64,000 nt of DNA from Candidatus Woesearchaeota archaeon (GCA_016203225.1 JACQNC010000014.1:27715-91714); one strand, 5' to 3'; shown: positions 54,071 to 63,564, numbered from the stretch's first letter. Notes: a model not told the origin generated them from the letters alone. A program made the numbers and translations.

Positions 54071-54601
54071 ATGGGAGAGCAAAAACCGACTAAACAAGAG
54101 CAAACCGCGCCTTCGATAGAGTCATTGAAGAAAGAACTTGACCACAAATCGAAGGAAGCTACGGATTACCTGGACCACCTCAAGCGACTGCAGGCTGACT
54201 TCGAGAACTTCATCAAGCGCAGCGAGAAAGACAAGCAGGCCTTCGTAGAATTCGCGAACGCCCGCTTGATAATGAAGTTCCTGGTCTTGCTTGATGAGCT
54301 CGAACAAGGGCTTGATTCGCTCACGAAACAAAACGTGCCAGGCGAACACGTGCGCGGGCTCTCCTTGATAGTCAAGAAATTCCATGCAATCCTCTCGGAC
54401 GAGGGCGTGCGGCCGATCGAGAGCGTCGGCAAGCACGCGGACCCGTACCTGCACGAAGTCATGCTCGCGGAGCAGAAAGACGGCGTCGAAGACGGAATCA
54501 TACTCGAAGAGCTCCAGAAGGGCTACCGCATGAAGGACAAAGTCCTGCGGTACGCGAAAGTCAAGGTAGTGAAGAATCCTGGCAAAAGCCAGGGAGGCTA
54601 A
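54071..54601 (+). CDS. grpE: GrpE nucleotide exchange factor
   Basis: 176 residues: long N-terminal coiled coil ([28 protein letters not shown]), [20 protein letters not shown], and the C-terminal signature [11 protein letters not shown] ... [23 protein letters not shown]. GrpE releases ADP from DnaK. It lies 2 nt before dnaK. Family features complete. Confidence 0.95.
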   Translation: MGEQKPTKQEQTAPSIESLKKELDHKSKEATDYLDHLKRLQADFENFIKRSEKDKQAFVEFANARLIMKFLVLLDELEQGLDSLTKQNVPGEHVRGLSLIVKKFHAILSDEGVRPIESVGKHADPYLHEVMLAEQKDGVEDGIILEELQKGYRMKDKVLRYAKVKVVKNPGKSQGG

Positions 54602-54603
54602 CA

Positions 54604-56454
54604 ATGGCAAAGATCATAGGAATAGACCTGGGGACATCGAACAGCGCAGCGGCTGTCCTCGAAGCAGGCAGACCTAAAATCATCCCTTCAGCAGAAGGAG
54701 CATCGCTGTACGGCAAGGCGTTCCCGAGCGTCGTCGGATTCCAGAAGGACGGAACGGTGCTAGTCGGCGAGCCCGCAAGACGACAAGCGGTCTCGAACCC
54801 CGAAGGCACGGTCATGGCCGCGAAGCGCAAGATGGGCACCAACTTCAAGTACAAGATATTCGGCAAAGACCACACTCCGCAACAGATCTCCGCATTGATC
54901 CTCCAGAAGATAAAGCGCGACGCAGAAGCATTCCTGGGCGAGCCCGTACACAAGGCGGTCATCACCGTCCCTGCGTATTTCGACGACAACCAACGCCAGG
55001 CCACGAAGGACGCGGGCACGATCGCGGGACTCGAAGTCATCCGCATCGTGAACGAACCAACCGCGGCAGCGTTGGCGTACGGTCTCGACAAGGGCAGCAA
55101 GCAACAGACGATCCTCGTTTTCGACTTCGGCGGCGGCACGCTCGACGTCACCATCATGGAGTTCGGCGACGGCGTGTTCGAAGTGAAGTCCACATCCGGC
55201 GATACCCAACTAGGCGGAACCGACATGGACAACCTGCTGATCCAGCACATCGCCAAGAAATTCAAGGAAGACACCGGAATCGATCTCGAAGACGATGACA
55301 CTGCCATGCAGCGCGTGCGCGAAGCAGCCGAGAAGGCCAAGATAGAGCTCTCGACCACTTTGCAGACCGAGATCAACCTGCCGTTCATCTCGGCCACGCA
55401 GAAAGGTCCGAAGCACCTGCAGATGACGATGACGCGCGCGCAGTTGGAATCGCTCGTCGACCCGCTCGTCAAGCGGTGCAAGAAAAGCGTCGACCAGGCA
55501 TTGTCTGACGCGAAGCTCGACGGCCACAAGATCGGCAAAGTCATCCTCGTCGGAGGCCCGACCCGAATGCCGCTCGTTCAGAAGTATGTCGAGGAATGGT
55601 TCGGAAAGGGCAAGGTCGAACGAAGCATCGACCCGATGGAATGCGTCGCGATAGGCGCATCAATCCAGGCAGGCGTGCTCGCTGGCGACGTCAAGGACGT
55701 GCTGTTGCTCGACGTCACGCCTTTGTCTCTGGGCATCGAGACGCTCGGAGGCGTGTTCACCAAGCTGATCGATCGCAACACGACGATCCCTGTGAAGCGC
55801 TCGCAGACCTTCTCGACTGCGGCAGACAACCAGCCTGCCGTCACGATCAGGATCGCGCAGGGCGAACGACCCATGTTCGGCGACAACAAGCTCTTGGGAC
55901 AGTTCGACCTCGTGGGCATCCCGCCCGCGCCCCGCGGCGTGCCGCAGGTCGAGGTCACGTTCGACATCGACGCAAACGGCATCATGCACGTGACAGCGAA
56001 AGACCTCGGGACTTCGAAGGAGCAGTCGATGAAGATCACCGCTCCGCACAAGCTCAACGAAGCGGAAGTCGAACGCATGCGCAAGGAAGCCGAACAGTTC
56101 GCTGAAGCCGACAAGCGCAAGAAGGACGAAGTCGAGACAGTGAACAACGCGGACACCTTGGTGTACGCCACCGAGAAGACGATGAAGGACCTCGAAGGCA
56201 AAGTGCCAGAAGCGGATGTCAAAGCGGTGAAAGACGCGGCTGCCGGCTTGAAGAAGCTGCTCGAGGTAAAGGAGAAAGACCTTGCCTTGATCAAGAAGGC
56301 GACCGATGAGTTGCAGCAGCTGGTGCAGAAGGCATCGACAGAGCTGTACCAGAAGGCCGTAAAGCATCCTGCTGGCGCGCACGAGCACAAGGACGAAGGC
56401 CCCGAAGTCGTCGACGCGGAATTCCAGGAAAAAGGCAAGAAGGGAAAAGCGTAA
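54604..56454 (+). CDS. dnaK: DnaK (Hsp70) chaperone
   Basis: 616 residues. ATPase domain with [47 protein letters not shown] and [11 protein letters not shown]; substrate domain with [22 protein letters not shown]-terminal lid and a short acidic tail. Standard length. Part of the grpE-dnaK-dnaJ chaperone cluster; archaeal Hsp70 genes are believed to have come from bacteria. Confidence 0.98.
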   Translation: MAKIIGIDLGTSNSAAAVLEAGRPKIIPSAEGASLYGKAFPSVVGFQKDGTVLVGEPARRQAVSNPEGTVMAAKRKMGTNFKYKIFGKDHTPQQISALILQKIKRDAEAFLGEPVHKAVITVPAYFDDNQRQATKDAGTIAGLEVIRIVNEPTAAALAYGLDKGSKQQTILVFDFGGGTLDVTIMEFGDGVFEVKSTSGDTQLGGTDMDNLLIQHIAKKFKEDTGIDLEDDDTAMQRVREAAEKAKIELSTTLQTEINLPFISATQKGPKHLQMTMTRAQLESLVDPLVKRCKKSVDQALSDAKLDGHKIGKVILVGGPTRMPLVQKYVEEWFGKGKVERSIDPMECVAIGASIQAGVLAGDVKDVLLLDVTPLSLGIETLGGVFTKLIDRNTTIPVKRSQTFSTAADNQPAVTIRIAQGERPMFGDNKLLGQFDLVGIPPAPRGVPQVEVTFDIDANGIMHVTAKDLGTSKEQSMKITAPHKLNEAEVERMRKEAEQFAEADKRKKDEVETVNNADTLVYATEKTMKDLEGKVPEADVKAVKDAAAGLKKLLEVKEKDLALIKKATDELQQLVQKASTELYQKAVKHPAGAHEHKDEGPEVVDAEFQEKGKKGKA

Positions 56455-56489
56455 ACCAAGTCCCCGGCTGTGAGCCCTCGCAGATCGTG

Positions 56490-56560
56490 CCCAAGCAGGC
56501 TGGTAGTAGCATTACCGCTTTTGAATCAATTGCGATGAAGCAACTTCAAACCTGCCGGGG
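56490..56560 (+). repeat. Hairpin repeat copy 9
   Basis: 71 bp, ends CCCAAGCAGGCTGG and CAAACCTGCCGGGG, 36 nt past the dnaK stop, in the 175-nt gap before the small membrane protein. Confidence 0.85.
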
Positions 56561-56599
56561 AGATCACGCTTGGGATTGCAATGGACCTGGCAGTAAAGC

Positions 56600-56607
56600 T
56601 ATTAAAG
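56600..56607 (+). promoter_or_regulatory. TATA box of the smORF-dnaJ operon
   Basis: TATTAAAG; 23-30 nt before the ATG at 56630 (leaderless). Confidence 0.5.
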
Positions 56608-56629
56608 CGAAAAGAAACGGACAACCTGT

Positions 56630-56797
56630 ATGCAGCTCTCACCGTGGACGTTCGTGGGCATCCTCGCCCTGATCTGGGCCGTGAACCGGATTGTCAAGGA
56701 GTATGTCATCTCGCGCAAGCTCCGGCAGGACTACCAGCGCAAGCTGCACTCCGTCCTCACGGACCCGAACGCCCAACCCAAGGGACGGTTTGAGTGA
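56630..56797 (+). CDS. Small membrane protein upstream of dnaJ (55 aa)
   Basis: A 55-residue frame, [20 protein letters not shown] then [18 protein letters not shown], that has one membrane helix followed by a basic helix. A TATA box sits 23-30 nt upstream, and the stop TGA overlaps the dnaJ ATG (TGATG). Both facts support it as a real gene although it is short. It could tether the chaperone operon to the membrane (speculation). Unknown family. Confidence 0.7.
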   Translation: MQLSPWTFVGILALIWAVNRIVKEYVISRKLRQDYQRKLHSVLTDPNAQPKGRFE

Positions 56798-57882
56798 TGG
56801 CTAAAGACTACTACAAGGTCCTCGGCGTCGAAAAGGCCGCATCGCACGACGAGATCAAATCCGCTTACAAGAAGCTCGCCAAGAAGTACCATCCCGACCT
56901 GAACAAGAGTCCGGAAGCGACCGAGAAGTTCAAGGAGATAAACGAAGCGGCAGCTGTTTTGGGTGACCAGCAGAAGCGCCAACAGTACGACCAGTTCGGG
57001 ACGGCAGACTTCAATGGCCAAGGCATGGGCGGGTTCGACTTCAGCCAGTTCAGCGGCAGGGGATTCGACTTCGACGACATCTTCGAACAGTTCTTCTCAG
57101 GCTTCGGGATGGGCTCGGGACGTAGGAGAGGCCCTAGCCGCGGCCATGATTTGATCTATGATTTAGACATCGAACTCGACGAGGCGGCTAAAGGCGTCAA
57201 CAAAACGGTCAGCGTCATCAAGCAGTCGACCTGTCCCGCGTGCGACGGCACCGGCGCGGCAACCAAATCAGGGCTGAGCAAGTGCGACGAGTGCAAAGGC
57301 GCAGGCGTGACGCGACAGACACGCAGGACACCGTTCGGCTACTTCTCAACACAGACGACATGCAAGACGTGCCAAGGCACCGGTGAAGTCATAGAAGACC
57401 CGTGCAAGGAGTGCGGCGGAGAAGGGCGCATAGAGACGAACAAAGAGCTCGAGATAAAGGTCCCGCCAGGAGTCGAAGACGGAATGCGTCTAAGACTCTC
57501 GAACGAAGGCGAAGCCGGCGAACGAGGCGCTTCATCCGGCGACCTGTACGTCACCGTGCACGTCAAGCCGAGCAAGCTGTACCGCAGGGACGGCGACGAC
57601 CTCCACATCGAGGTTCCGATATCGTTCGGACTCGCGGCGATGGGCGGAGATATAGAAGTCCCTACGCTCGACGGCCCTGAAAGACTCAAGATCCCTGCCG
57701 GAACTCAGCCCGGTACGGTCTTCCGCCTGAAAGCCCGTGGCATGCCCAACGTCCGCGGCTACGGCACCGGAAGCCTTCTCGTGCACGCAACGGTCAAAGT
57801 GCCCGAGAAGCTCACGAAACGACAAGCAGAGCTCTTACGCGAGTTCGAAGGGCTGGCGTCGAAGAAGAAGGGTTGGTTCTAG
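56797..57882 (+). CDS. dnaJ: DnaJ (Hsp40) co-chaperone
   Basis: 361 residues. J domain with [10 protein letters not shown] (HPD near residue 33), a Gly/Phe region, four CxxCxGxG zinc motifs ([32 protein letters not shown]), and C-terminal client-binding beta domains. It stimulates DnaK ATPase. It overlaps the small ORF by 1 nt and the next gene by 1 nt. Complete. Confidence 0.97.
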   Translation: MAKDYYKVLGVEKAASHDEIKSAYKKLAKKYHPDLNKSPEATEKFKEINEAAAVLGDQQKRQQYDQFGTADFNGQGMGGFDFSQFSGRGFDFDDIFEQFFSGFGMGSGRRRGPSRGHDLIYDLDIELDEAAKGVNKTVSVIKQSTCPACDGTGAATKSGLSKCDECKGAGVTRQTRRTPFGYFSTQTTCKTCQGTGEVIEDPCKECGGEGRIETNKELEIKVPPGVEDGMRLRLSNEGEAGERGASSGDLYVTVHVKPSKLYRRDGDDLHIEVPISFGLAAMGGDIEVPTLDGPERLKIPAGTQPGTVFRLKARGMPNVRGYGTGSLLVHATVKVPEKLTKRQAELLREFEGLASKKKGWF

Positions 57883-58454
57883 TGCGCTTCTCCTCAACAG
57901 AGATCCGCGACCTCATCAAGGCGTGGCTCGCGGTCACGCTGGCATTCACCATCCTCTACGCGGGCCTGCGCTTCGATGCGGGCGTTCTAATCGTCTTCGC
58001 GGCGTTAGCCATCTCGGTAGGATTAGGATTCCTCTTGCACGAACTGGCGCACAAGTTCGTCGCGCAGAAGTATCACGCTTGGGCCGAATTCCGTTCCGAT
58101 GACCGCATGCTTTTGCTCATGCTCGCTGTGAGCGCGTTCGGGTTCGTGTTCGCGGCGCCAGGTGCGGTGATGATCGGCGGGCATCTGCCGATCGACAAGC
58201 ACGGCAAGGTCGCTCTCGCGGGACCGTCGATGAACATCCTGCTCGCCATCGTCTTCGCCGCGCTCACATTCATCCCGAACCCGGCATTCCTGTTCGCGGG
58301 CTACGGCGCGACAATAAACGCCTGGCTTGCGGTATTCAACCTTCTTCCGTTCGGCCCGATGGACGGAGCGAAAGTCCTGATGTGGAGCAAAACCGCGTGG
58401 GCCGCAGCAGGCATCGCAAGCCTCGGCGTCCTTTTCCTCACGTTCGCGCTATAA
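57882..58454 (+). CDS. Site-2-protease-like membrane metalloprotease (M50)
   Basis: 190 residues. Several membrane helices, the zinc motif HELAH near residue 53 and the downstream NLLPFGPMDGAK containing the third ligand Asp. This is a compact M50 enzyme without PDZ domain. Intramembrane proteases cut anchored regulators or signal peptides. The GTG start at 57882 follows directly on the dnaJ stop. Placement behind dnaJ suggests a part in stress response (inference). Confidence 0.9.
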   Translation: MRFSSTEIRDLIKAWLAVTLAFTILYAGLRFDAGVLIVFAALAISVGLGFLLHELAHKFVAQKYHAWAEFRSDDRMLLLMLAVSAFGFVFAAPGAVMIGGHLPIDKHGKVALAGPSMNILLAIVFAALTFIPNPAFLFAGYGATINAWLAVFNLLPFGPMDGAKVLMWSKTAWAAAGIASLGVLFLTFAL

Positions 58455-58474
58455 ACAAAAGGAAACAAAAGAAT

Positions 58475-58972
58475 CTAGACCGTTTCGAGCACGCGTCGCG
58501 TCGTCTTGCGCGGCTGTTCGGAGTTGAACAAGGGCCGATACGTGAATTCCAGAGTGTTCTCATGCCTCACGAATACCGGCTCAATGATCTCCCCTTGCGC
58601 GGACCATGCTTGGGAGTTGATCCTGAGTGTCTCCGCGACACTAGGCGTCACGCCGAATCCCATGAGGACCGCGTACAGCTGCCGGTGGTCGTCGCGGTGC
58701 AGGTTGCATGCGAGCTGTAGTCCTGCACGTGCCTCTAGCAACGGCGCAGCACAAGGTCCGTCCTCGGCATCGACCGATTTGAAGAGAACGACGTTCTCTT
58801 CATCATAACATTTCAGGTCGAAATTGTCGCCATCGCCCTGAATCGTATTGTATCCTTGGCGTGCGTAATGGAACGCGGCCATTTCGGTCACGATCCTTCG
58901 CACGTTAAGTTCCTGCTCCGCGCGCTTGACCATCTCTGCGGTCACGATCTTCCCTAGTCCTTTGTCACTCAT
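58475..58972 (-). CDS. Hypothetical protein, 165 aa
   Basis: Soluble alpha/beta protein, N-terminus MSDKGLGKIVTAEMVKRAE, then ARQGYNTIQGDGDNFDLKCYD. No family recognised; the core looks like a small ligand-binding or regulatory domain. The ATG at 58972 follows GTGAGGAC. The gap to Lhr (58973-59242) holds a palindrome (59128-59145), TATA-like elements and a possible 17-codon ORF. Confidence 0.6.
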   Translation of the reverse strand: MSDKGLGKIVTAEMVKRAEQELNVRRIVTEMAAFHYARQGYNTIQGDGDNFDLKCYDEENVVLFKSVDAEDGPCAAPLLEARAGLQLACNLHRDDHRQLYAVLMGFGVTPSVAETLRINSQAWSAQGEIIEPVFVRHENTLEFTYRPLFNSEQPRKTTRRVLETV

Positions 58973-59127
58973 GTCCTCACACTCCTCACTTCTTGACAGA
59001 TGGCAAGCACGGATAGTCCTTGCCTTCGAACGTGAATGCCGCAGCGCAACACGCATGTCACGCGCGAAATTCCCATCTTACCTCACAGTTGTGCGGAACG
59101 CAGGTTGTTTTATAAACGTAGTATGTT

Positions 59128-59145
59128 TTGAACATCTATGTTCAA
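59128..59145. promoter_or_regulatory. Perfect palindrome near a TATA box
   Basis: TTGAACAT-CT-ATGTTCAA, perfect over 8 bp each side. A TATA box (TTTATAAA, 59109-59116) is just upstream, so the palindrome covers the likely start site. It may be an operator. Confidence 0.45.
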
Positions 59146-59182
59146 GGATACATTCACATTCAGTGGACTTCCTGGCGCAGCA

Positions 59183-59190
59183 TTTTTATA
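59183..59190 (+). promoter_or_regulatory. TATA box of lhr
   Basis: TTTTTATA, predicting a start near 59214 and a leader of about 28 nt before the ATG at 59243. No clear ribosome binding site is seen. Confidence 0.5.
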
Positions 59191-59242
59191 GGGACAGATG
59201 TGACTTTCAGGTGCAGATAAACATTCATTAATTCCTTTCAAT

Positions 59243-62200
59243 ATGGAAAACATAAAGAAGATGGAGACATCGTTCGAAGCATCCCAAGTAGAGGCCATTC
59301 TAAATCCAACGGTCAAGAAGTGGTTCTTCAAACGCTATCCAAGCTTCAGCCTGCCGCAGCTGCATGGCGTTGTGCCGATCCATCAGCGCGAGAACATCCT
59401 CGTCTCTGCGCCGACAGGCGCGACAAAAACGCTGACAGGCTTTCTCGCGATTTTGAACGAACTCGTCGATTCCGCGGAAAAGGGCGTCTTGCAGGACAAG
59501 GTCTACGCGGTCTACATCAGCCCACTCAAGGCATTGAACAATGACATCAGAACCAACCTAATCGAGCCCTTGCAGGAAATAAACGAACTCGCGGGAAAGA
59601 ACCTCGGCATACGCGTCGGTGTCAGAACAGGCGACACGACAGCATCCGAGAAGTCGACGATGCTCAAGCGGCCTCCGCACATCCTCATCACGACACCAGA
59701 ATCGTTGGCCATAATGCTCAGCAGCATCAAGTTCAAGGACCATCTCAAATCCGTTGACTGGTGTATAATAGACGAAATCCACGCGCTCGCAGAGAACAAG
59801 CGAGGCGTGCACCTCAGCCTCAACCTCGAACGACTCCAACGCATGGTCGGTCACATGTGCCGCGTCGGGCTATCCGCGACCGTCGCGCCGCTCGAGGACG
59901 TCGCACAATTCCTCGTAGGACCGAACAGGCCGTGCACGATCGTGGACGTGCAGTTCCTCAAGAACTTCGACGTCCAGGTCATCTCGCCAGTTCCGAACCT
60001 CATAGATGTGACGCACGGTGAGATGCACCAGAAGATGTACGAACTTCTCGACAAGCTAATCCAGGAACACAAGACGACGCTCATCTTCACGAACACGCGC
60101 GCCGCGACAGAACGCGTCGTCGATCACCTCAAGCACAAGTTCCCCTCACGGTACACGGAGAACATCGGCGCCCACCACGGAAGCCTCGGCAAGGAGATGC
60201 GGCTCAAACTCGAGGAGCGGTTGCGCAAGGGCGAGCTGAAATGCGTCGTGTGCTCGACGAGCCTCGAGCTCGGCATCGACATCGGATACATCGACCTCGT
60301 CGTCTGCCTCGGTTCGCCGAAGAGCGTCGCGCGATTCCTCCAACGCGCCGGACGCTCAGGACACCGTCTGCACCAGACAGTCAAAGGACGCATCCTGGTG
60401 ATGGATCGCGACGACCTCGTCGAGTGCTCGGTGCTCCTGAAGTCCGCGCTCGAGAAGAGGATCGATCGCCTCCACATCCCTTCGAACGCGCTCGACGTGC
60501 TCGCGCAGACGCTCGACGGCATGGTGCTCGAGCAGGTCTGGGACGAGAAAGAGCTGTTCGAGACCGTCAAGAAAAGCTATTGCTACCGCGACCTCAAATG
60601 GACGGATTTCAGCCAGATACTCGACTACCTCGCCGGCAAGTTCGTCGACCTCGAGGACCGGCACATCTACGCAAAGATCTGGCGGCAAGACGGAAAGGTC
60701 GGCAAGAAAGGAAAACTCGGCCGCGTCATCTACATGACCAACGTCGGCACGATCCCGGACGAGAGCTTCATCACGGTCAAGATCGGCGACCAGACCATCG
60801 GCACGCTCGACGAAGGCTTCCTCGAGCGCATGAAACCCGGCGACGTTTTCGTGCTCGGCGGCGAGACCTACATGTTCAAGTTCTCGCGCGGAATGGTCGC
60901 GCAAGTCACGGCCTCCGCGAACAGGCCTCCGACGGTGCCGTCGTGGGTCTCCGAGATGCTGCCGCTCAGCTACGACCTCGCGCTGGAGATAGGTAAGTTC
61001 AGGCGATTGATGTTGGAACGGTTCAACGCGAAAGAATCAAGACAAGAGATGATGAAATTCATCAACGAATACCTGTACGTCGACGAGAACGCGGCCAACA
61101 GCGTCTACGAATACTGCAAGGAACAGTACGACTACAGCGGCAAACTGCCCAATGACAGATCGATCATCGTAGAGTACTTCAACGACGGCATCGACAAGAA
61201 GATAATATTCCACACGCTCTACGGAAGGCGCGTGAACGACTGTCTCTCACGAGCAGTCGCGTTCGTCATCGCCAAGACCGAACACAAGGACGTCGAGGTA
61301 GGCATGAACGACAACGGATTCTACGTCGCAGGCGACCGCAAGACCAGCGCTGTCGCGGCGCTGAAGTTCATCAAGTCCGAGCGGTTGCCGATGGTGCTGA
61401 ACGCGGCCATAGAAGGCAGCGAGGTCTACAAGCGCCGCTTCAGGCACTGCGCGACGCGCGCGTTGATGATACTGCGCAACTATCTCGGTCACCAGAAGCG
61501 CGTCGGCAGGCAACAGGTCAGCTCGATGATATTGCTGTCCGCGTTGAGGCGCCTCGACGCGAACTTCAGCATCCTCAAAGAGGCCAAACGGGAGGTCCTA
61601 GAGGACCTCATGGACATAGAGAACACGAAGAAGGTCATCAAAGGCATCGAAGACGGCCAGATCAAGCTTGTCGAGCTCGAGACAAAGATCCCCAGTCCGT
61701 TCGCGTTCAACATCGCCCTGCAAGGAAGCCTCGACGTAATGAAGATCGAGGACAAGCACGAATTCCTGCGACGCATGCACGCCATGGTGCTCGCCAAGAT
61801 AGCCGGCAAGGACGTCGAACGAGTCAGCTCGGCGGCGTTCGTCGAGCGCGCACGCGAGAAACGCGACGAATTGAAGGAGAACCTCAAGCGCGAAGCATGG
61901 AACCTGAAGCACGTGCCGCGGTTCGTGAAACAAGAGCTCGTGCGCATCATCCAAGGAGAACGCTCAGACATCGACCCCAAATTCCTCGAAGGCATCACGA
62001 AGTATCGCGCCGAGATAGACGCGAACTGGCCGGACGAGCTCAAGAAGTTCCTGTTCACCGTGCTCGAGGATCTCAGGTCAGGCGAGTTCAGCTACCAGCA
62101 ATTGTGGGACGAGCAAGCCACGCAGGAACAGCTCGAAGCCGATGACAAGCAGCGCAAGCTCGTCGACCAGTTGATAATGGGCAGCCGTAGGATAAAGCTC

Positions 62201-62368
62201 GACCCATTGATCAGGAACGACATCTTCAAGATGATCGAGGGCGAAAAGGAACATTTCCGGCCCGAGACGCTCAGCTGGTTGAGAGAGTTCGTCCGCAAGC
62301 CAGTGCACAAAGCCTGGCAGGACGACATCGCGAGGTTCTTGAAGAAGAAATGGGATGAGTTGAAGTGA
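59243..62368 (+). CDS. lhr: Lhr-type DEAD/DEAH-box helicase
   Basis: 1041 residues. Helicase domain 1 with motif I APTGATKT, the Walker B box DEIHALA, SATVAP motif III, then domain 2 with FTNTRAATERV, VVCSTSLELGIDIGYID and QRAGRSGHRLHQ; a long C-terminal part with winged-helix and Lhr-specific domains. Motif I is usually APTGSGKT; here the Gly before Lys is Thr. Lhr proteins act in DNA repair and restart. The gene stands alone. Confidence 0.93.
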   Translation: MENIKKMETSFEASQVEAILNPTVKKWFFKRYPSFSLPQLHGVVPIHQRENILVSAPTGATKTLTGFLAILNELVDSAEKGVLQDKVYAVYISPLKALNNDIRTNLIEPLQEINELAGKNLGIRVGVRTGDTTASEKSTMLKRPPHILITTPESLAIMLSSIKFKDHLKSVDWCIIDEIHALAENKRGVHLSLNLERLQRMVGHMCRVGLSATVAPLEDVAQFLVGPNRPCTIVDVQFLKNFDVQVISPVPNLIDVTHGEMHQKMYELLDKLIQEHKTTLIFTNTRAATERVVDHLKHKFPSRYTENIGAHHGSLGKEMRLKLEERLRKGELKCVVCSTSLELGIDIGYIDLVVCLGSPKSVARFLQRAGRSGHRLHQTVKGRILVMDRDDLVECSVLLKSALEKRIDRLHIPSNALDVLAQTLDGMVLEQVWDEKELFETVKKSYCYRDLKWTDFSQILDYLAGKFVDLEDRHIYAKIWRQDGKVGKKGKLGRVIYMTNVGTIPDESFITVKIGDQTIGTLDEGFLERMKPGDVFVLGGETYMFKFSRGMVAQVTASANRPPTVPSWVSEMLPLSYDLALEIGKFRRLMLERFNAKESRQEMMKFINEYLYVDENAANSVYEYCKEQYDYSGKLPNDRSIIVEYFNDGIDKKIIFHTLYGRRVNDCLSRAVAFVIAKTEHKDVEVGMNDNGFYVAGDRKTSAVAALKFIKSERLPMVLNAAIEGSEVYKRRFRHCATRALMILRNYLGHQKRVGRQQVSSMILLSALRRLDANFSILKEAKREVLEDLMDIENTKKVIKGIEDGQIKLVELETKIPSPFAFNIALQGSLDVMKIEDKHEFLRRMHAMVLAKIAGKDVERVSSAAFVERAREKRDELKENLKREAWNLKHVPRFVKQELVRIIQGERSDIDPKFLEGITKYRAEIDANWPDELKKFLFTVLEDLRSGEFSYQQLWDEQATQEQLEADDKQRKLVDQLIMGSRRIKLDPLIRNDIFKMIEGEKEHFRPETLSWLREFVRKPVHKAWQDDIARFLKKKWDELK

Positions 62369-62683
62369 TCAACCCGTTTTGCTTCGTACAATGATTTCGG
62401 TATCGGGCGGAATGGCGAGTTCGGTATCGTCCTGGTAGATGATTAAGGCGCGGGACTCAAGCCCGGTCTTGACGACATCGCCTTCGCGCAGCGGCGTGCC
62501 GGTGTCGGCTGCCTTGCCATTCACCACCACGATGCCTTCGATGACGCGCAAAGTCGCGATGATACCCAGGTCTATCTCCTTGCTGACTTGTTCTAGATAC
62601 GGGGATTGCTGGCTCTCGCGCAGGGGCTGCGGAGATGCGCAACCTGCGAACATGAGGAGCGCCAAGATCATCCAGCGAGTCAT
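62369..62683 (-). CDS. Small FecR-like lipoprotein (104 aa)
   Basis: A lipoprotein signal (MILALLMFAGCAS) followed by a FecR-type beta domain (VVVNGKAADTGTPLREGDVV then KTGLESRALIIYQDDTELAI). In bacteria FecR domains sense signals at the envelope; here it is very short. A TATA-like ATTTATAC (minus) gives a leaderless start at 62683. The stop codon abuts the lhr stop. Confidence 0.8.
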   Translation of the reverse strand: MTRWMILALLMFAGCASPQPLRESQQSPYLEQVSKEIDLGIIATLRVIEGIVVVNGKAADTGTPLREGDVVKTGLESRALIIYQDDTELAIPPDTEIIVRSKTG

Positions 62684-62720
62684 GGGCTACTCCATGATCG
62701 CGAAGTATAAATCATTTGCG

Positions 62721-63296
62721 TTAATGCCTAACATAGCGTTTCAGCAGGATGAACTGCAACCAGATGAGCCCGGCCATCACGATAGGATACCCGAAAGTCC
62801 ACAACCAAGAAGGAATCGGCAGACCTGTCAAACAGTTCTGGTAAGCGCAGTTGATGTTGTAGTTCGGATTGAGCGCATACGAGACTAGCAGGAGAGCGAT
62901 GCCATAGATGAACGCGCCGACAAGACCTTCTTTCGCGAGGCCATACCTCCGGACGCCCCAGACCGCCACGAACGGCAGGAACAAGTGCTTCAACGACAGC
63001 ACAAGCCAGACCGCAGGATAGTCAGGCACGAACAAGTACTCGGTGACGCCGAGGAACTGCGTGCCCGTGAGGCGTACGAAAAAGTCCACGATCCAGAACA
63101 GTTGCGGGATGAACACCACGCTCGCGATGCTCGTGAACAACAGCCCCGAGCGTCGCCAGAACGCGATCGCGAGCAGCAGCGTCACGTGGTTGCACGCCCA
63201 GAACAGGTATTGCCACGGGCCGTCCTGGACGAACGCGACGATGTCCGCGACAAACAACGCCAAGAACATGAATGCGAACACGCGGTTCCAGCGCAT
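62721..63296 (-). CDS. Polytopic membrane protein (191 aa)
   Basis: About six membrane helices (VFAFMFLALFVADIVAFV, TLLLAIAFW, LFTSIASVVFIPQLFWIV and others), with two Cys in the loop NINCAYQNCLTG. No recognised family. A TATA-like CATTAAAT (minus) at about 63318-63325 gives a leaderless start at 63296. Confidence 0.7.
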   Translation of the reverse strand: MRWNRVFAFMFLALFVADIVAFVQDGPWQYLFWACNHVTLLLAIAFWRRSGLLFTSIASVVFIPQLFWIVDFFVRLTGTQFLGVTEYLFVPDYPAVWLVLSLKHLFLPFVAVWGVRRYGLAKEGLVGAFIYGIALLLVSYALNPNYNINCAYQNCLTGLPIPSWLWTFGYPIVMAGLIWLQFILLKRYVRH

Positions 63297-63330
63297 GGTG
63301 ATGGAGTGTCAGGGTTGGATTTAATGCTTC

Positions 63331-63564
63331 CTACTTGTCCTGCACCACGTCTTCGAGCCCGAAGGTCTGGAACACCTTCTCCTTGCACTTGTTGGCGCTC
63401 CTGAGCATGCGCGTGAAATAATCGTACTTGCGCGGCTTCTGCCGGTACGCCAAGGGATTCTCAGAGGGTCCCGCGGCAGTGAGAGCAGCATACATAGTCA
63501 AGAAGGTGAGCACACCCGCATAAACCACTGCGCGTCGCCACGACATCCGTACCGGGGATTCCAT
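63331..63564 (-). CDS. Small membrane protein (77 aa)
   Basis: One membrane helix (AVVYAGVLTFLTMYAALTA) after a short start and a basic C-terminal half. The ATG at 63564 fits a TATA-like TATTTAAA (minus) at about 63588-63595; an earlier start at 63579 would fall within the leader. Unknown family. Confidence 0.55.
   Translation of the reverse strand: MESPVRMSWRRAVVYAGVLTFLTMYAALTAAGPSENPLAYRQKPRKYDYFTRMLRSANKCKEKVFQTFGLEDVVQDK

Noticed and set aside
54650..58450. Chaperone cluster as a recent bacterial acquisition
   Set aside because: The genes may have a bacterial origin as a family, but no compositional break was seen by eye and archaeal-type promoters are present, so no recent transfer is claimed.
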